Below, piece after piece: positions 25,728-37,576 of a stretch of DNA of 64,000 bases. The notes beneath the pieces are model-generated. The model saw only the letters and a program-made list of their open reading frames with translations. It was not told the origin of the DNA and ran no database searches. Position numbers and translations under genes: made by a program. Each line of letters opens with the position of its first letter. Position 1 is the stretch's first letter. Origin of the DNA: Botryotinia globosa (Eukaryota; Ascomycota; Leotiomycetes; Helotiales; Sclerotiniaceae); assembly GCA_014898425.1 (NCBI GenBank), contig RCSZ01000014.1:992001-1056000 (forward strand), given 5' to 3'.

Positions 25728-27784
25728 CTTGTTTAAATCCTTTGGCCCTAGGGCGGGCCCCTAAAATGTGATCTTAACCCCTTCAATTATCTCGTCTTTC
25801 AGTCTAACATGAGGTGTCGTTGGCGGGATTGAAATCTGTACGATATTTGAATAATTGTTGAGTTTTCTCCCCGCGTTCGTGATATCCTGGGAGTTGAGTG
25901 AGTACCTTTACTCAGATGACGCAGAGCTAACCAAATGCTACCGAGGCAAAACGCAGGCGGTGATTGGTGAATTGACAATTGGCAATAGTAAAGGTAGGGA
26001 GGGAGGGAGAGATGGAGAGAAGAAAGAAAGAAAGAAATCGTTGTCAATTGATTGTTTGCAAACAAATGCAAATCTTATTTTTCTCTATTTGAAAATTGAT
26101 CGTGTGCACATGTACAATAGTTGGATGAAAATAAGTCAAGTTCTCATCGTATAATAATCTGCAGCAAATGGAAGAAAGGCTAGGCATGTGTGAATGTGTG
26201 GATGTATGGATATATGGATGTATGGATATATGGATGTATGGATATATGGATGTATGGTTATATAAATATATGGTTATTTAAATATATGGTTATATGGATG
26301 TATGGATATATGGATGTATGGTTATATAAATATATGGTTATTTAAATATATGGTTATATAAATATATAAATAAATGGTTATATAAATATATGTGAAATAA
26401 ATGGTTATATAAATATATAAATATATAAATATATAAATATATAAATATATAAATATATAAATATATAAATATATAAATATATAAATATATAAATATATAA
26501 ATATTATATGAATGTGTGTCTCTGAGTACCGAAAGATCCCCCCATCACCCCCCTTGTTTCCGAACGACCGAGATAACCTTACCGATGATGCACCACCACC
26601 ATACATCACCCACGTTGCAACGCTGTTTGTCCTTGAACACATTTCCCCGCCCTTGCTAGAAAGGTAATTCGGATCTTTCTTTGGCTTGCTGAACTTACAT
26701 GCCAGTGATATCACGTTCAACAGCATACATCATCCTCTTCAACTACACCGTCTATACTAGGTACGGCACATACATACTCTGTCCTGCTCGTGTTCTAGCT
26801 GAAAACCTGCAAAATGACAACAGACACTGTGGGTGTGTAGAGTCACGAGCCACGACCATCTTCTCAAATTCCTATCCGGCGGTCTTGCTTAGAATGGTCT
26901 TATGTTGCGTGCGTCTTAGCATATATTCTTGGTATTGTACTATTGGCAGTGACAGCTGAGTCAACCTAATGGTCTTGGGAAGAAAGATGTCAATCTTCTC
27001 TTCACAACATGCATGTCGCCATATTCTATACATCAAGCATCGACAATTACCTCGGATGTTAAACCATGGACCACCAGTGGACCAATCCGGAAAACTCAAT
27101 CATACGGATACTTGCGGGACGGATACTGGGCATTGTAATTGGCGGAGAAAATCAAGAGCAAGAAATTGACAAGAAATTGACAAGAAATTGGTAGGCAGAT
27201 AAACTTTTACCTTGTGAAGTGGTAACTTGTGAATGCAGGTGAGCTGAGTCTTGGAATTCATATATATTCTCTCAACTTTTCCTTGGGCTCTTCTGAGGTT
27301 CCATCTGATGTGGAGATGATGGATAATAAATAAGTGAGAATGAGCCGAGGGGCATGAAACACGTGACACATCTACAGCTACAGTCTCGACTCTCACGCCA
27401 ATATTATCTGCGAATTCGAAAACAGCAAAAGACAAATGTATCAAATTCAGAAAATAGGAAACAGGCATAAGAAAGAAGGATGAAGGAATTTCGGTATCTG
27501 AATTGAGCATCCAAAGTTTTGGCTGTTCTATCAACCCATATATATCACATGACCGACGACCTTTTGGCGTGTCACAAAAATAACAAACGGGGAAAGAGCG
27601 ATTTGATAACTCAATCGGGAAGATGCAACTACCCGCTGGCTGACCTGCCCGCTTCAATGTCAATCTTTCTTTTCTTTCTCGAACAAAACCCCAATGGTAC
27701 CAGAATGACAAGATCCCTTTGATGAAATTATCGTCGATTGCAGCTTCAAATATCTTCCATAAATTAAGTTTAATTAAGCCGATA
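25728..27784. other. divergent spacer with AT-rich satellite; no gene supported
   Basis: This 2-kb region lies between PDK and the divergent membrane-protein gene. It contains the 26209-26505 satellite block. A 233-codon minus-strand ORF at 27100-27801 overlaps the start of the next gene and shows no family features, so I left it unannotated. Confidence 0.5.
26209..26505. repeat. composite AT-rich satellite (ATGGATGT / ATGGATAT / AAATATAT octamers)
   Basis: About 300 bp of related 8-bp units: first alternating ATGGATGT and ATGGATAT, then ATGGTTAT mixed with AAATATAT, finally about 12 pure AAATATAT copies. The gradual change from unit to unit looks like a satellite mutating as it expands. It lies about 0.5 kb upstream of the PDK start. 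Confidence 0.92.
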
Positions 27785-29018
27785 ATGATTTCTTCAAGCA
27801 ACTACCGTCTCGGAGGCATATGTCTAGTCGTATTTGTCTTCGTTTATGCAGTCTGGTCTCCATTCAAGGGGTTTGTATCTGAGAATGTCGTGGCCTCATC
27901 TAAATCAAAGGCGATTGAGCCTGGAGAGAGGTAATGTCTTCAATTGAGCAAGAATATAGCTATTCTAACTACGAGAAGTGCCATCAAACAGTATCTAGGA
28001 AGCAAAGACTGTGGAATCACACAGTCAGATATCTATCATGTACCATACCCCACCAAATCCAACGTCTCACCCTTCTGCAGAAACAGAGCAACACTTCTCG
28101 AAGCTTTGAGCGGTGGAGGTAGACATGGATTCGATGAACCATATGTTGGCAAAGGTGAGAATACACTTTGGCCCATGTTTGTGAATGCAGCTCATCGAGA
28201 TAGGTTGCACATATCGATGGTTTTCGACTTCCGAAGTATGCATGATACTCGAAAGATTTAGCGCTATTGTTTTCCTTGGTGATGAGACTGCGCAAACTAT
28301 ATATGCTGCTCTCAATGTCTTTCTAAGAGAAGATATATCGCATGGAGGCCTCCAAGAATGGTTGATGACAGATGATGAGCGGATTGCATGTAAATGCGAC
28401 GCTCAATTCTTGGACAATAATTGTCTCGGATATTCTGTGAAGAGCTCCGAGGAAGTTGTTAAAAACGAAGCGAATGATCCGAAAGGAAGCCCATACGCTT
28501 GTCAAAGTAAGGGTTATTTGAATATTCTGTAGGACAGCACTCTAACATAAAATTTAGGAATCCCCCATGCTTACATACCATTCACGACTACACCTGCTTC
28601 GTCCGCCGCTATAGCTACCTTTAAGTCATTAGCATATCAAAAACCAGATCCTTGGCGGCCTACTCCGGTTGTCTTTTCTCTTGGCCATAAATATTCTCAC
28701 GATATGAAGTTCTCCATCGATTCAATAAATGAGTGGATAGGTATCACCAACGGCGCTGAGCGAAATATTCCAATACTTCTTCTTGGTCCTACTGCCTACG
28801 GCGTTGCAAAGGAATCCGGTAATGAGGGAAATATGGAGATATGGAAGTATCAGGACGAGCTAAGCAGAATTGCCCCTGACAAACACATGGATATCCTTCG
28901 ACTTTGGAATCTGACAATACAGGCAAGTAGTACGGACGGAGAAAGATATGGGGAAAAAGTTGCAATGGTTCAAGCCATGATGATTATCAACTGGCTGTCG
29001 AAGCTGGAGACCTCTTAG
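27785..29018 (+). CDS. membrane-anchored fungal protein, weakly SGNH/PC-esterase-like
   Basis: Exons: 27785..27930, 27976..28154, 28204..28506, 28558..29018; 362 aa. An in-frame ATG at 27719 would add 22 residues. I chose 27785 because it leaves a short cytosolic tail before a single hydrophobic segment (residues about 10-25, ICLVVFVFVYAVW), a type II signal-anchor. The first acceptor is the unusual CGAG, picked by phase. The lumenal part has DIYHVPYP, GGGRHGFDEPY, CTYRWFSTSEVC and AIVFLGDETAQTIYAA (GDE at 134-136), where PC-esterase/SGNH proteins have GDS. Near the C-terminus DGERYG (336-341) sits where that fold has D-x-x-H. If the kinship is real, catalytic Ser and His are replaced. I do not recognise a named family, so function is unknown. 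It is convergent with dcl2. Confidence 0.75.
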
Positions 29019-29633
29019 CACAATCCAAGAAACATCGTTTCTTTGCAATTATGATATATGAACACGAGAAGGAGAATGGTAAAGAGAAGGCGGAATGCGT
29101 TTGCGCTATCCGTCTCCTTGCTAGCTACTAAAGATATAGACTATATGTTACAATTATTTACCATAATCCCGCAGAAACGTGCATGTCAATAATGATCAAT
29201 CAGGTGGAATATCATTTTCAAACCCTTCATTCCATTGATGTATCATATCGATACCATCTGGATCTCGATAGGGATATGGCAATCCGGCCCCCTATTCCTA
29301 GCGCTCCACCCCCAAGAACTGGCGGCTCGCTTGGCATGATTACCGCATAGATTACAGTGTAACATGATGATCATTTGTTGATTTTAGGTAGTTCCCAGGT
29401 GAAGGCTTGGCTTCTTCGTAATATTCTCGTCCCGGTGACTTTTTAGCAGTTTGGAAGCTTCTCAGAGTTTTTGAGAGTTTTTGAGAGTTTGCTCAACTCA
29501 TTTCAAGTACTAAGCAATCGAATTAACGACCTCATTGTCATCTATTTTGCGATCATATAAAAGGCGAGAAAATATACCCAAGTAGTAGTGTCAACTGTAA
29601 TTCACAACTGGTAACCTGATGACAAGAAATGGA
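29019..29633. other. convergent spacer, 3' flanks of two genes
   Basis: This 615-bp tail-to-tail region separates the membrane-protein gene and dcl2. It contains a short TTTTGAGAG repeat (about 29464-29488). I see nothing else. Confidence 0.5.
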
Positions 29634-32600
29634 TTAATCAAGGTCCATCTTATCCTCCCCCTCAATATTCCCTCCTCCCCTTGCAGATACCTTCTGTCCA
29701 TCAAACAACTTTCTCTTTTTCCCCTCCCGCGCATTCCCCATCCCGTGACCCCTCGCCTTCAAAATCCGCACCGCCTCCTCCGCAGCCCTCGCTTGGATCT
29801 CCTCTTTCCTCACTCCACCCCCCACCTCTACAATCTCCTCCCCGCCCACAAATACCGTGCACCGATACTCGACGCGCACCTCTCCATCTGCATAGCCATC
29901 CGCATTCGTATCATCTCCGCCCATCTTCTCACGCCGCAAAACGTACTTCACCTTTTCAGCATCGGCCACGATGCCCAACTCCTCCTTCGGATGCATAATC
30001 CGCACTCCTTCTTTCAAGATCCGTCGCATGTATTTAAGAACCCCCATTCGTTCCAACAACTGCGTGCATACCTCCATCGACCCGCTATCAATCCATACCG
30101 CACCCAGCAAACTCTCAATCATATCGGAGAAAAACTTCCGCGCATCCAATCGCGATAATAGGGCCCAGGGCAATCGATCCCCGGTATATATCACCTCGAG
30201 AATCTGCTCGCGCAATTCCGCGTGCCGCGCCAGCGCCTCCTTTTGATAGATAGAGAAAGGTACGCTTGAGTGACGGAGGAAACTCACGAGGGAGACGCGG
30301 CGTCGCGAGTGGGTTTCGTGGATGTGGTGGTTGTTCCCTTCGGTGAGATGCGTGACGTTTTGGTGGGTACTCATTTCCATGCAGAGAAAAGCGAGGAAAT
30401 CAGCGTTGACGAGCGCGGTGCGCAGGAGATGCATGTGGAAGTGGGAGAGGGGGGTGGGGTGCGACCACATGGCGGTAACGATGATGTTGTCGAGGATGGA
30501 ATCGCCGAGGAATTCGAGTCGCTCGAGTGATTGCGTGCCGCTGATGTAGGAGGGGTGCGTCATGGCTTCGATGAGGAGAGATTTTTTGGTGAAGGTATAG
30601 CCGAGGATGTGTTCGACGGGGCGGAGAGTGATGGGGAGATTGAGGTTATCGGGAGCTTGTTGGTAGAGAGACATCTGTCGGGTTTCTAGAGGGAGCCAGT
30701 CGAGTTCGGGGAAGAATAATTGTAGAGATTTGAGGGCTTTGGGAATGCCACCATCGACCATGCATGCGCCGATGAGTGCTTCCACAACATCGGAAAGGAT
30801 TTTGGAGGACATTTCTCTGGTTTTTTGTTCTGCGACAACCAGATCTTCGACGTACATTGGACGCCATTTTGCACCGGTGAATTTCTTGGTCATTATGTAC
30901 TCGTCCAGACCGAGCTCGGCCGCTGCTCTTGATGACCGTGAATTGGATACGATACGATCCTTCATAGCCGACAAATATCCTTCGTGCCAATCTAGATGCG
31001 CTGCAACCAACTGTACCGATGTACACAGTTTAAGAATAGAGTCGCCTAGAAATTCGAGACGTTGATAGTTTGAGTCTAATGAGTAAGTAGCATGTGTGAT
31101 AGCGGTCTGAATAAGACTCCGATCGCTGATTTCAAGATCTCTGAGGATGGTTCTGGATAGGCGGTCTACGACGAGTTGCACCTCAATGTGGTGTGTGATG
31201 GAAGGAATCATCATGCCGAATTGAGATAACTGTGCGGACATTACATCTTGCACACATTTCGAAGCAGGCAGGACAGAGGAAAATTGTTTCGAAGATGATG
31301 AGGGGTTTGCATTCTGGACCTTGTGCATAAAGTCTGCACGACGACTTACTTTAACCACAGCTAGATGTGGCACATCTTGCGGGGCATCTGAATAGTCTGG
31401 ATAAGGGTTCTTGACTTGATCCATTGGTGGCTTACTAGGCAACCATTTTTCAAAGACATATGGCGATTCTAGTTTGTCGACCTCTCTGATAAATCCTGTA
31501 TTTTTAATATTACCATTAGGATCAACCGGAACACAATCTGAGCTGAGTGAGCCCACATCTTGAAGCAAAATAAATTGCACGACTGTTCGACGTGGCTGGA
31601 TGTGAACTTTACGGCCACAAGCTGATAACAGTAGATTTGTATCGTTCAACGCCTGCGCCAACATATTCTCGCTAGTACCGATTTCGATATCGTTTGTAAA
31701 GTCAACAAAAAACTCAGTATCAGAATCCCAGTAAAGTTTTAATGGGGGTATTGCCGGTGGCTCAATGGGAAGACAAAGTTCCAACTTCATCCCATCAAAG
31801 CTCATGACCGATGTGCGAACGATTCCAGCATGGTGTTCTGCCTCTTGCCATGCTCTAGCAATGTCAACCCATGGATTTAATCTCTCCTTCACCTCCAGGA
31901 GAGACGCGCGAGTGTCCACGGGCTTGGAAGTCAAATCATCGATGACTTTGTCGTGCACCATTAAGGGTAGCAAGTTATCATTCACTAATCCCCCCTTATA
32001 TAATGCTAAATACGCCTCAAAAGCTGCATCCTTTGCAGCCGATTTCTCGCTCAACCACGCTCCGCGGCTTTCATGAACCCGCAGACTTTGAGAAACCGAT
32101 CCGGGAAGAATGACCTTTGCCCGAACATATTTAGATCCCAGACTGGAGGAGTATATAAAATCAGGCCTGAGATCAACAAAATCTTTTGTAGTCAAGACTG
32201 CACAAAAATGATAGAGATGTGCCAAGGCGCTATCAAGATCTAATTGGGCACCAGTGCTTTCTACTCGCAAGACCCTGTCATCTTCCGACTGTTCATCAGC
32301 TGTCTCTATTTCGTAGATATGTTTTAACTCTCGCATTTCTTTTTCGTACTCCTCTCGCATGTTTCGTTCAAGCTCGCGCCAATTTGTCACTTTATCGCCT
32401 GAAGCATCAAGAAGAATGAGCTTGGAGTCTTGTTGTCTCGCCCGCCCTCTTCTTTGTATGAAAGATTTGAGATTTGCTGGTTTACTATTTCATCAGGGAG
32501 TCAGTAATCGCCTGTGAAATGATGTTCCGGGGTACAATGTGGTACCAAGGCTGCGCGGGTATGAAGAAGACGCGAAAGATGATACATCTACACAGAGCAT

Positions 32601-34568
32601 CGAGGAGTGATATATTAGACATTCCATTAAACTTACCTAAAGCATATCACCAGATTGCAGGCAGGAACATCGATTCCCTCTTCCAGCACATTCGTGGCTA
32701 TAAGGATATCAATCTTTCCACTCTTGAAACTTGACAAAGTGTCCTTTTGTTGTTTAATATCTACAAGCTCTCCTATCTGGTCTGTACGATTTCTGTTCGA
32801 GGATGTACCCACCATAGTCCCAATCTTAAAACGCTCTTTTGTCAATGGATGATGCGATAATAGATGGGCTAGCACAGAGACCGTAGCTCTTTCTTGGACA
32901 AAGATGATAGCGGAAAAGGGAGGCTTCTGTTGCGCAATTACCTCCAGTAGCTTTTCAACCTTGTCAGAAATTTTTTCTGTACCTGAAAGAATTGAAGGAG
33001 AGATTTCGACTTGTCTGAGAGCCTTGGCGATATATAGCTTCTCGGCAGCGGGTGAATCTTCAATAGCGAAAGTGTCTTTTGCCGACACTGCCTTTAAGTA
33101 TCTCGTCACCACTGCTGAGATATAGTAATCTGCAGCCCATGGGCCTAGCTCAACAAGAATGATCTCACTGCTAGTTTTGTTAATTGACTTCAATTGAATT
33201 TGACTATATGTCTTGAAGCTCTTGAGTACTTTTGCGAGCTCACGCTGACTTTTTTCGCTATCACTCCTCTTTAGTGTCAACACGTAAGGGTCTTCGAAAA
33301 TGTTGAGACTTTGCACAACATTTCTTAGGCTCGCCACAGTCTTGGTCATAATGATATTTGACTCTGGGGTGTAGTAGATAATAGATAGTAGTGGCAGCTT
33401 TACTCGAAGTCGAAGATCTGCTTCATGTAACTTTGGCGTGCGACAAACGGCATCTAAAGTCTCTTCGATATCACTCAAAGATTGCGGACTAGATCTCATG
33501 ACAGGGCTCGCCGAAAGGCCCAGAATGTGAGGAAGTGGGGATGTCGATTTATACGGATGATAGAAAGATTTCATAATCTTAGCTCCTGGCGCTTTGTTTA
33601 CACAATTATGTGCTATGATCATTTAGCGGAGTTTGAGAAGTTGTCTTGCTCAGCAAGCAGTGACGTGCATGATACTCACCTTCATCAAAAATGATCAAGG
33701 AGAGACGCCCCATGCGTACGAATCCGTGTGTGAGGGCATCCAAAAGAACTTGATAGGGAGACACGACTACTTTAACATCTTTCAAGATCGCATCCCACTG
33801 TCTCTGCTCTGTCCATCGATCCACGCCATCAGCACCAACAAGCATTTTGATCAAAACCGAGGGAATATTCAGCTGGAGATATTCGTGGTGCTGAGCACAG
33901 AGCGCCACGGTAGGTGCAAGAAACCATATTATCTGCAATAACAAAATCAGGAAGAGAAAAACGAGGAATTACAACTTTCTTCCCACCTTGTCGGGCTTCA
34001 TCCGCTCGAGTTCTGCTAGCATTCGGAGAACAGCCCTAAATGATTGAATCGTCAGGTTATGACAAGCTTCCGGAAGAAAATATGCCTGTGACTCATGATG
34101 TAGACACCATCGTCTACCAGTACTCGATTTCAAAATACCTTGTCTATAGTATAATAGCTAGAACTCAATCTCTTCTCCATAGATTCTAATCTTGACTCCA
34201 AGGTAAGAAAAGACTTACACATGTGTCTTGCCACTTCCTGTATCCATCTATGACTCTTAGCACCAGGTACTACTCATACTATCAGACATACTTACCGCAA
34301 CGATGACATTCCTCTTCAAACTTTCTTCCAACATTTCCAGTTGGTATGTTCTCGGTGTTACTATCACGTTTCCTCCTTTCTCCCCTGCATTGCTATCATC
34401 ATCCTCATTCTCAACATTCGACCCTGAACTATCATTACATAAATCCTCTACAGTCTCATTACGTCTTTCCCCAGATGTCAAAGCAATCAGATCCCCTTCA
34501 ATCCCATTTCGACCATCAATAAGGCTACCACTATTCGGGTCAGTATCGGGTTCTGAACGGTATTCCAT
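29634..34568 (-). CDS. dcl2: Dicer-like protein 2 (RNA helicase, tandem RNase III)
   Basis: Exons: complement(29634..32484, 32637..33612, 33680..33932, 33987..34035, 34219..34247, 34296..34568); 1476 aa, five introns, one 29-nt micro-exon holding Walker A. Domains in order: DEAD-like helicase with MDTGSGKT (92-99) and FDEAH (DEAH 200-203); helicase C with [10 protein letters not shown] (534-543); Dicer dimerisation domain about 610-700; RNase IIIa with RLEFLGD (1002-1008) and DVVE (1092-1095); RNase IIIb with RLEFLGD (1182-1188) and DMIE (1314-1317); a C-terminal basic dsRNA-binding-like region, about 1360-1440. No PAZ domain is obvious. All four acidic residues of each RNase III site are present. 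The enzyme cuts double-stranded RNA to siRNAs; in ascomycetes Dicer-like 2 is the main enzyme in antiviral and transgene-induced silencing. DCL2 rather than DCL1 is judged from length and architecture. Confidence 0.93.
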
Positions 34569-35236
34569 ATTTCCGAAACAGGCCGAAGAGAAAAAATGAT
34601 TAGTTAGACTAGAAATCCTAAGTGGAAGTAACGAGGAGTGGAGGAGCGACGTGGGTTTGCAATTGCGAGATGGAGAGTCGTGGTTGGGATGATGTGTTCG
34701 TTTTTGCGACCGGGGGTTCTTGTTTCCGCGTAGAGTTGTTCATTTTGGGAATTTATTGTCCTTCATTTGTCATTTTTTACAATTGTGTGATATTCTTAAT
34801 GCCAATAGAATGTTGTTTACTGATAATTCCATACTAGCAGCGAAAGTTTCATGATAATCAGCTGACTAATCCAGCTAGGTAGTTGGTGGGTATCAATTCT
34901 GAGTAATATCAGAAACTTAAAAAGATGTAATTTACGAGTTGTATATTTGTGATTAGTGTCTCGTCTAATAAAGAGATGTATAAGAAATTGAATCGGGGTT
35001 CTCAGTCCGATTTGGCATTTGAGATATACCTCATTGAACACAGAAAACTGACACTCTCAAAATGATATACTTTTGTTGCGTGCTGGATAGGCATTTAGGT
35101 TAGAAGTGGAAGGAATGAATTTAATCCTAGGGATTTCGACTAATGGAGACGGCCATCTTCAATAATTGCGAGCACATGTCTTGCCGCCCAAGACTATCGT
35201 TCTAATGCTATCCATGCTTTAATACTGTCTGCTTCT
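34569..35236. other. spacer between dcl2 promoter and glutamate-cysteine ligase 3' end
   Basis: About 670 bp between tandem minus-strand genes. It must hold the dcl2 promoter and the 3' end of the upstream gene. No repeat or RNA gene is recognised. Confidence 0.5.
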
Positions 35237-37576
35237 TCAGCAGTTTCCACATCTCTCCTGACCCAAAAATTTCTCCACATCTTTGACGCCCTTTGTGCAT
35301 TCTTCTCCTAATTCAATGACTGTCTTTATCAAGTCATGATTGATCTTTTCGTTTACGACACTATCCTTCTTGTAATCCTCATGACTCGCAACAAAATTTC
35401 TTATCCATTTCGCTGCTGTCCACAATCTTCCGTCTGCCCTTTTTCTGATCAAATCCAAATAAGAGGCTAGCTCACACCTGGTCTGTACATCAATATTGAC
35501 ACTGTCGAGATATGACTCGACTAATGGTATCAAGCCTGGGAAGTTATTTTCTGAATCACTCTTGCTGCCGTTCATAATTTCGTCGATGGACATAGGAGCA
35601 TATTCATCTTCCACGGGGCCAGATGGTGTAGGTGGCCTTGAAATGCTAAGCGGAGTGTTGGTACCCGATGCCATACCAGACGCTCCACCATTCGAGGAAT
35701 GTGGTCGCGGCGCACGAGTTGGAAATGGATTCTTTCGAAAGTAAAACTTCTCTTCCAAGACTGCATCTCGTGCATGTGCCGTTTCCATATTTTCACTTAC
35801 TTTGGTGATAGGTATATAAAAATTGAGGTCGAAGGAGAGGATAGCTCGCGTGATGAGTACAATGAATACCGAAAAGGCAGCATTTTCGAAATCAGTGATC
35901 TGAATTTCCATTGGCCTAAATTCTACTCTCCAACCAATGTCGTTTCCTGTTGGCGGCGGCTTAAAACGCATATGTTGCCAATTAGTTGACTGAAGGTTCT
36001 CGAAATGATCCGTCTTAGATAGGTCAAGTTCTTTCAAATCTTCAGCAAAGATGACAATCGGATCACGAATGAAAAGATGGGCAAAGTGAGTAGCTAATCG
36101 GTCATCCATGCCTCCATTCATCAGCTCTTGTTTGACTTCGGGATCGGTTACAAGATCTGGGTCCAAGTACTCTTTGCGTAACCGCGAATCTTCCGAAATA
36201 TACGTAGAATTAGAGGCATAGCGTGACTTGGGTATGCGCCATCGATCATGTAAAAGGGGCTACCAGGATTAGCGTTGTGAATGTATTGAGTATAGCTCCA
36301 CTAACCTTCTCTCCTAACTCTTCTGGAGTTCGGTCGTCTACAGCCCGACTAATCTGATTCCATCGGACGTCCGTGTCGGCTAAAAAGCCTTTGTAGATTG
36401 GAGTTGCTGCAGTTAAGGCGAGGAGAATTGGAGCCAGAGGACTTAATTGATCATACATTCGTCTCCCTTCTGTGATATTTTTGGCTTGAAAGGTAATTTG
36501 CAAACAACAGCTGCCCATGCCAAAAGCCATTGCGTCCATATGAATAAAATTGTCGGGAGCAGCACCATTCCGAACATCATCGTCCTCTGGCCAATTGTGC
36601 ATGTCGTAATTGACGGTCGGATCCTTCCAAGGCCATGAAGTGTTTTCATCTCTGAATACTGGTACATTTACCTGAACTTTCCGGCTTCTTCTGGCACGAA
36701 TGTTGGCTGCCAGAGTAGGAAATCGAATGTGTGGATTAGCAATCTCATCAGGAACGAATTGTGACCGTAACTTCTCTCCAGAAGGTGGGAAGAAAGGGGA
36801 CGTAAATATGCCGGGTGATCCTAATCGAGGATAGGTTGTCAAAGTAATTGGATACTCTTCAGCATTCATGTGCTCTTTAGCAAGCTTACGCCTTCACAAC
36901 ATCAGCTCCATCAACTCGCTTTCAAATTTGTATAACACACCTCCACTTCATGTTAGGTTCGACGTCCAATAAGTCCTTGAACCCAATCCCCCAAGGCCTC
37001 CCAGGTGTAGCTTCAAGCATAAACCGTCCGAATTCGGGATGGAAAACCGGTAATGCGCTACCCCTTGTGATTGTTAGTGGTTTCCCTCGACTCAATCTGA
37101 TAGACCCACTTGGTATTAGTGACGTCTTGTAATGCTGGTACGCATCCTCCATTCGTACGCAATTCCTCGTCTTGGGCTAACGCGGTCAGGATATCTGCCT
37201 GTCTCAAGGACAAAGTTACTTTCTCATCATCATCCTTGTAGTTCACAACCAAATATTCGACCTGAAAATGTTTTAGCGACCATCTTCCATCCATGAATCA
37301 GTATCTGCTGACCTCGTCACCCCATAGTAGGGCATCTCGCTCTTTCCCCTTCGCTCGATTCCATATCGCTAGTAGTTGCTATATTGGGTCTTATGAGCAA
37401 AGTCTCTCGCCATGTAACCAGCCCTTCTAGTCGTACCTGTATGCCCCATTCCCTGACTATTTGTGCATTCTGTTTGGCTTCCGGCCACTCAAGTGGTGTT
37501 CCTAATGCACTTATAACACATATTAGCATTGATTGGATGTTGAGTATTGTGCCGCGAATACTTACAGAAGACCCAT
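35237..37576 (-). CDS. gcs1: glutamate-cysteine ligase catalytic subunit (gamma-glutamylcysteine synthetase)
   Basis: Exons: complement(35237..36259, 36306..36891, 36941..37057, 37110..37261, 37313..37378, 37437..37509, 37566..37576); 675 aa. The first coding exon is only 11 nt (MGLL); phase and the family start MGLL-LGTPLEWPEA support it. Family blocks: LLWGDEVEYLVV (about 43-54), PVFHPEFGRFMLEATPG (about 105-120), the KLAKEH segment, PITLTTYPRLG, MDAMAFGMGSCCLQITFQ, WRIPKSRY, and GWRVEFRPMEIQ. The junction 37057/37110 is the least certain: donor GTGGGT and acceptor GGGTAG were chosen for phase and a CTAAC branch site. A Ser/Gly/Pro-rich insert (about 35600-35710) is fungal-like. The protein ends CGNC. 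Reaction: ATP-dependent joining of Glu and Cys, the limiting step of glutathione synthesis, in the cytosol. Confidence 0.93.

Noticed and set aside
26322..26726. 134-codon minus-strand ORF with Ile/Tyr/Phe repeats resembling membrane segments
   Set aside because: The hydrophobic stretch is translated AAATATAT satellite.
27100..27801. 233-codon minus-strand ORF
   Set aside because: It overlaps the start of the membrane-protein gene on the other strand, has no family motif, and ends in low-similarity residues. I judge it a chance ORF.
29681..30158. Plus-strand ORFs of 105-179 codons
   Set aside because: Antisense shadows of the dcl2 last exon, which has strong family support on the minus strand.
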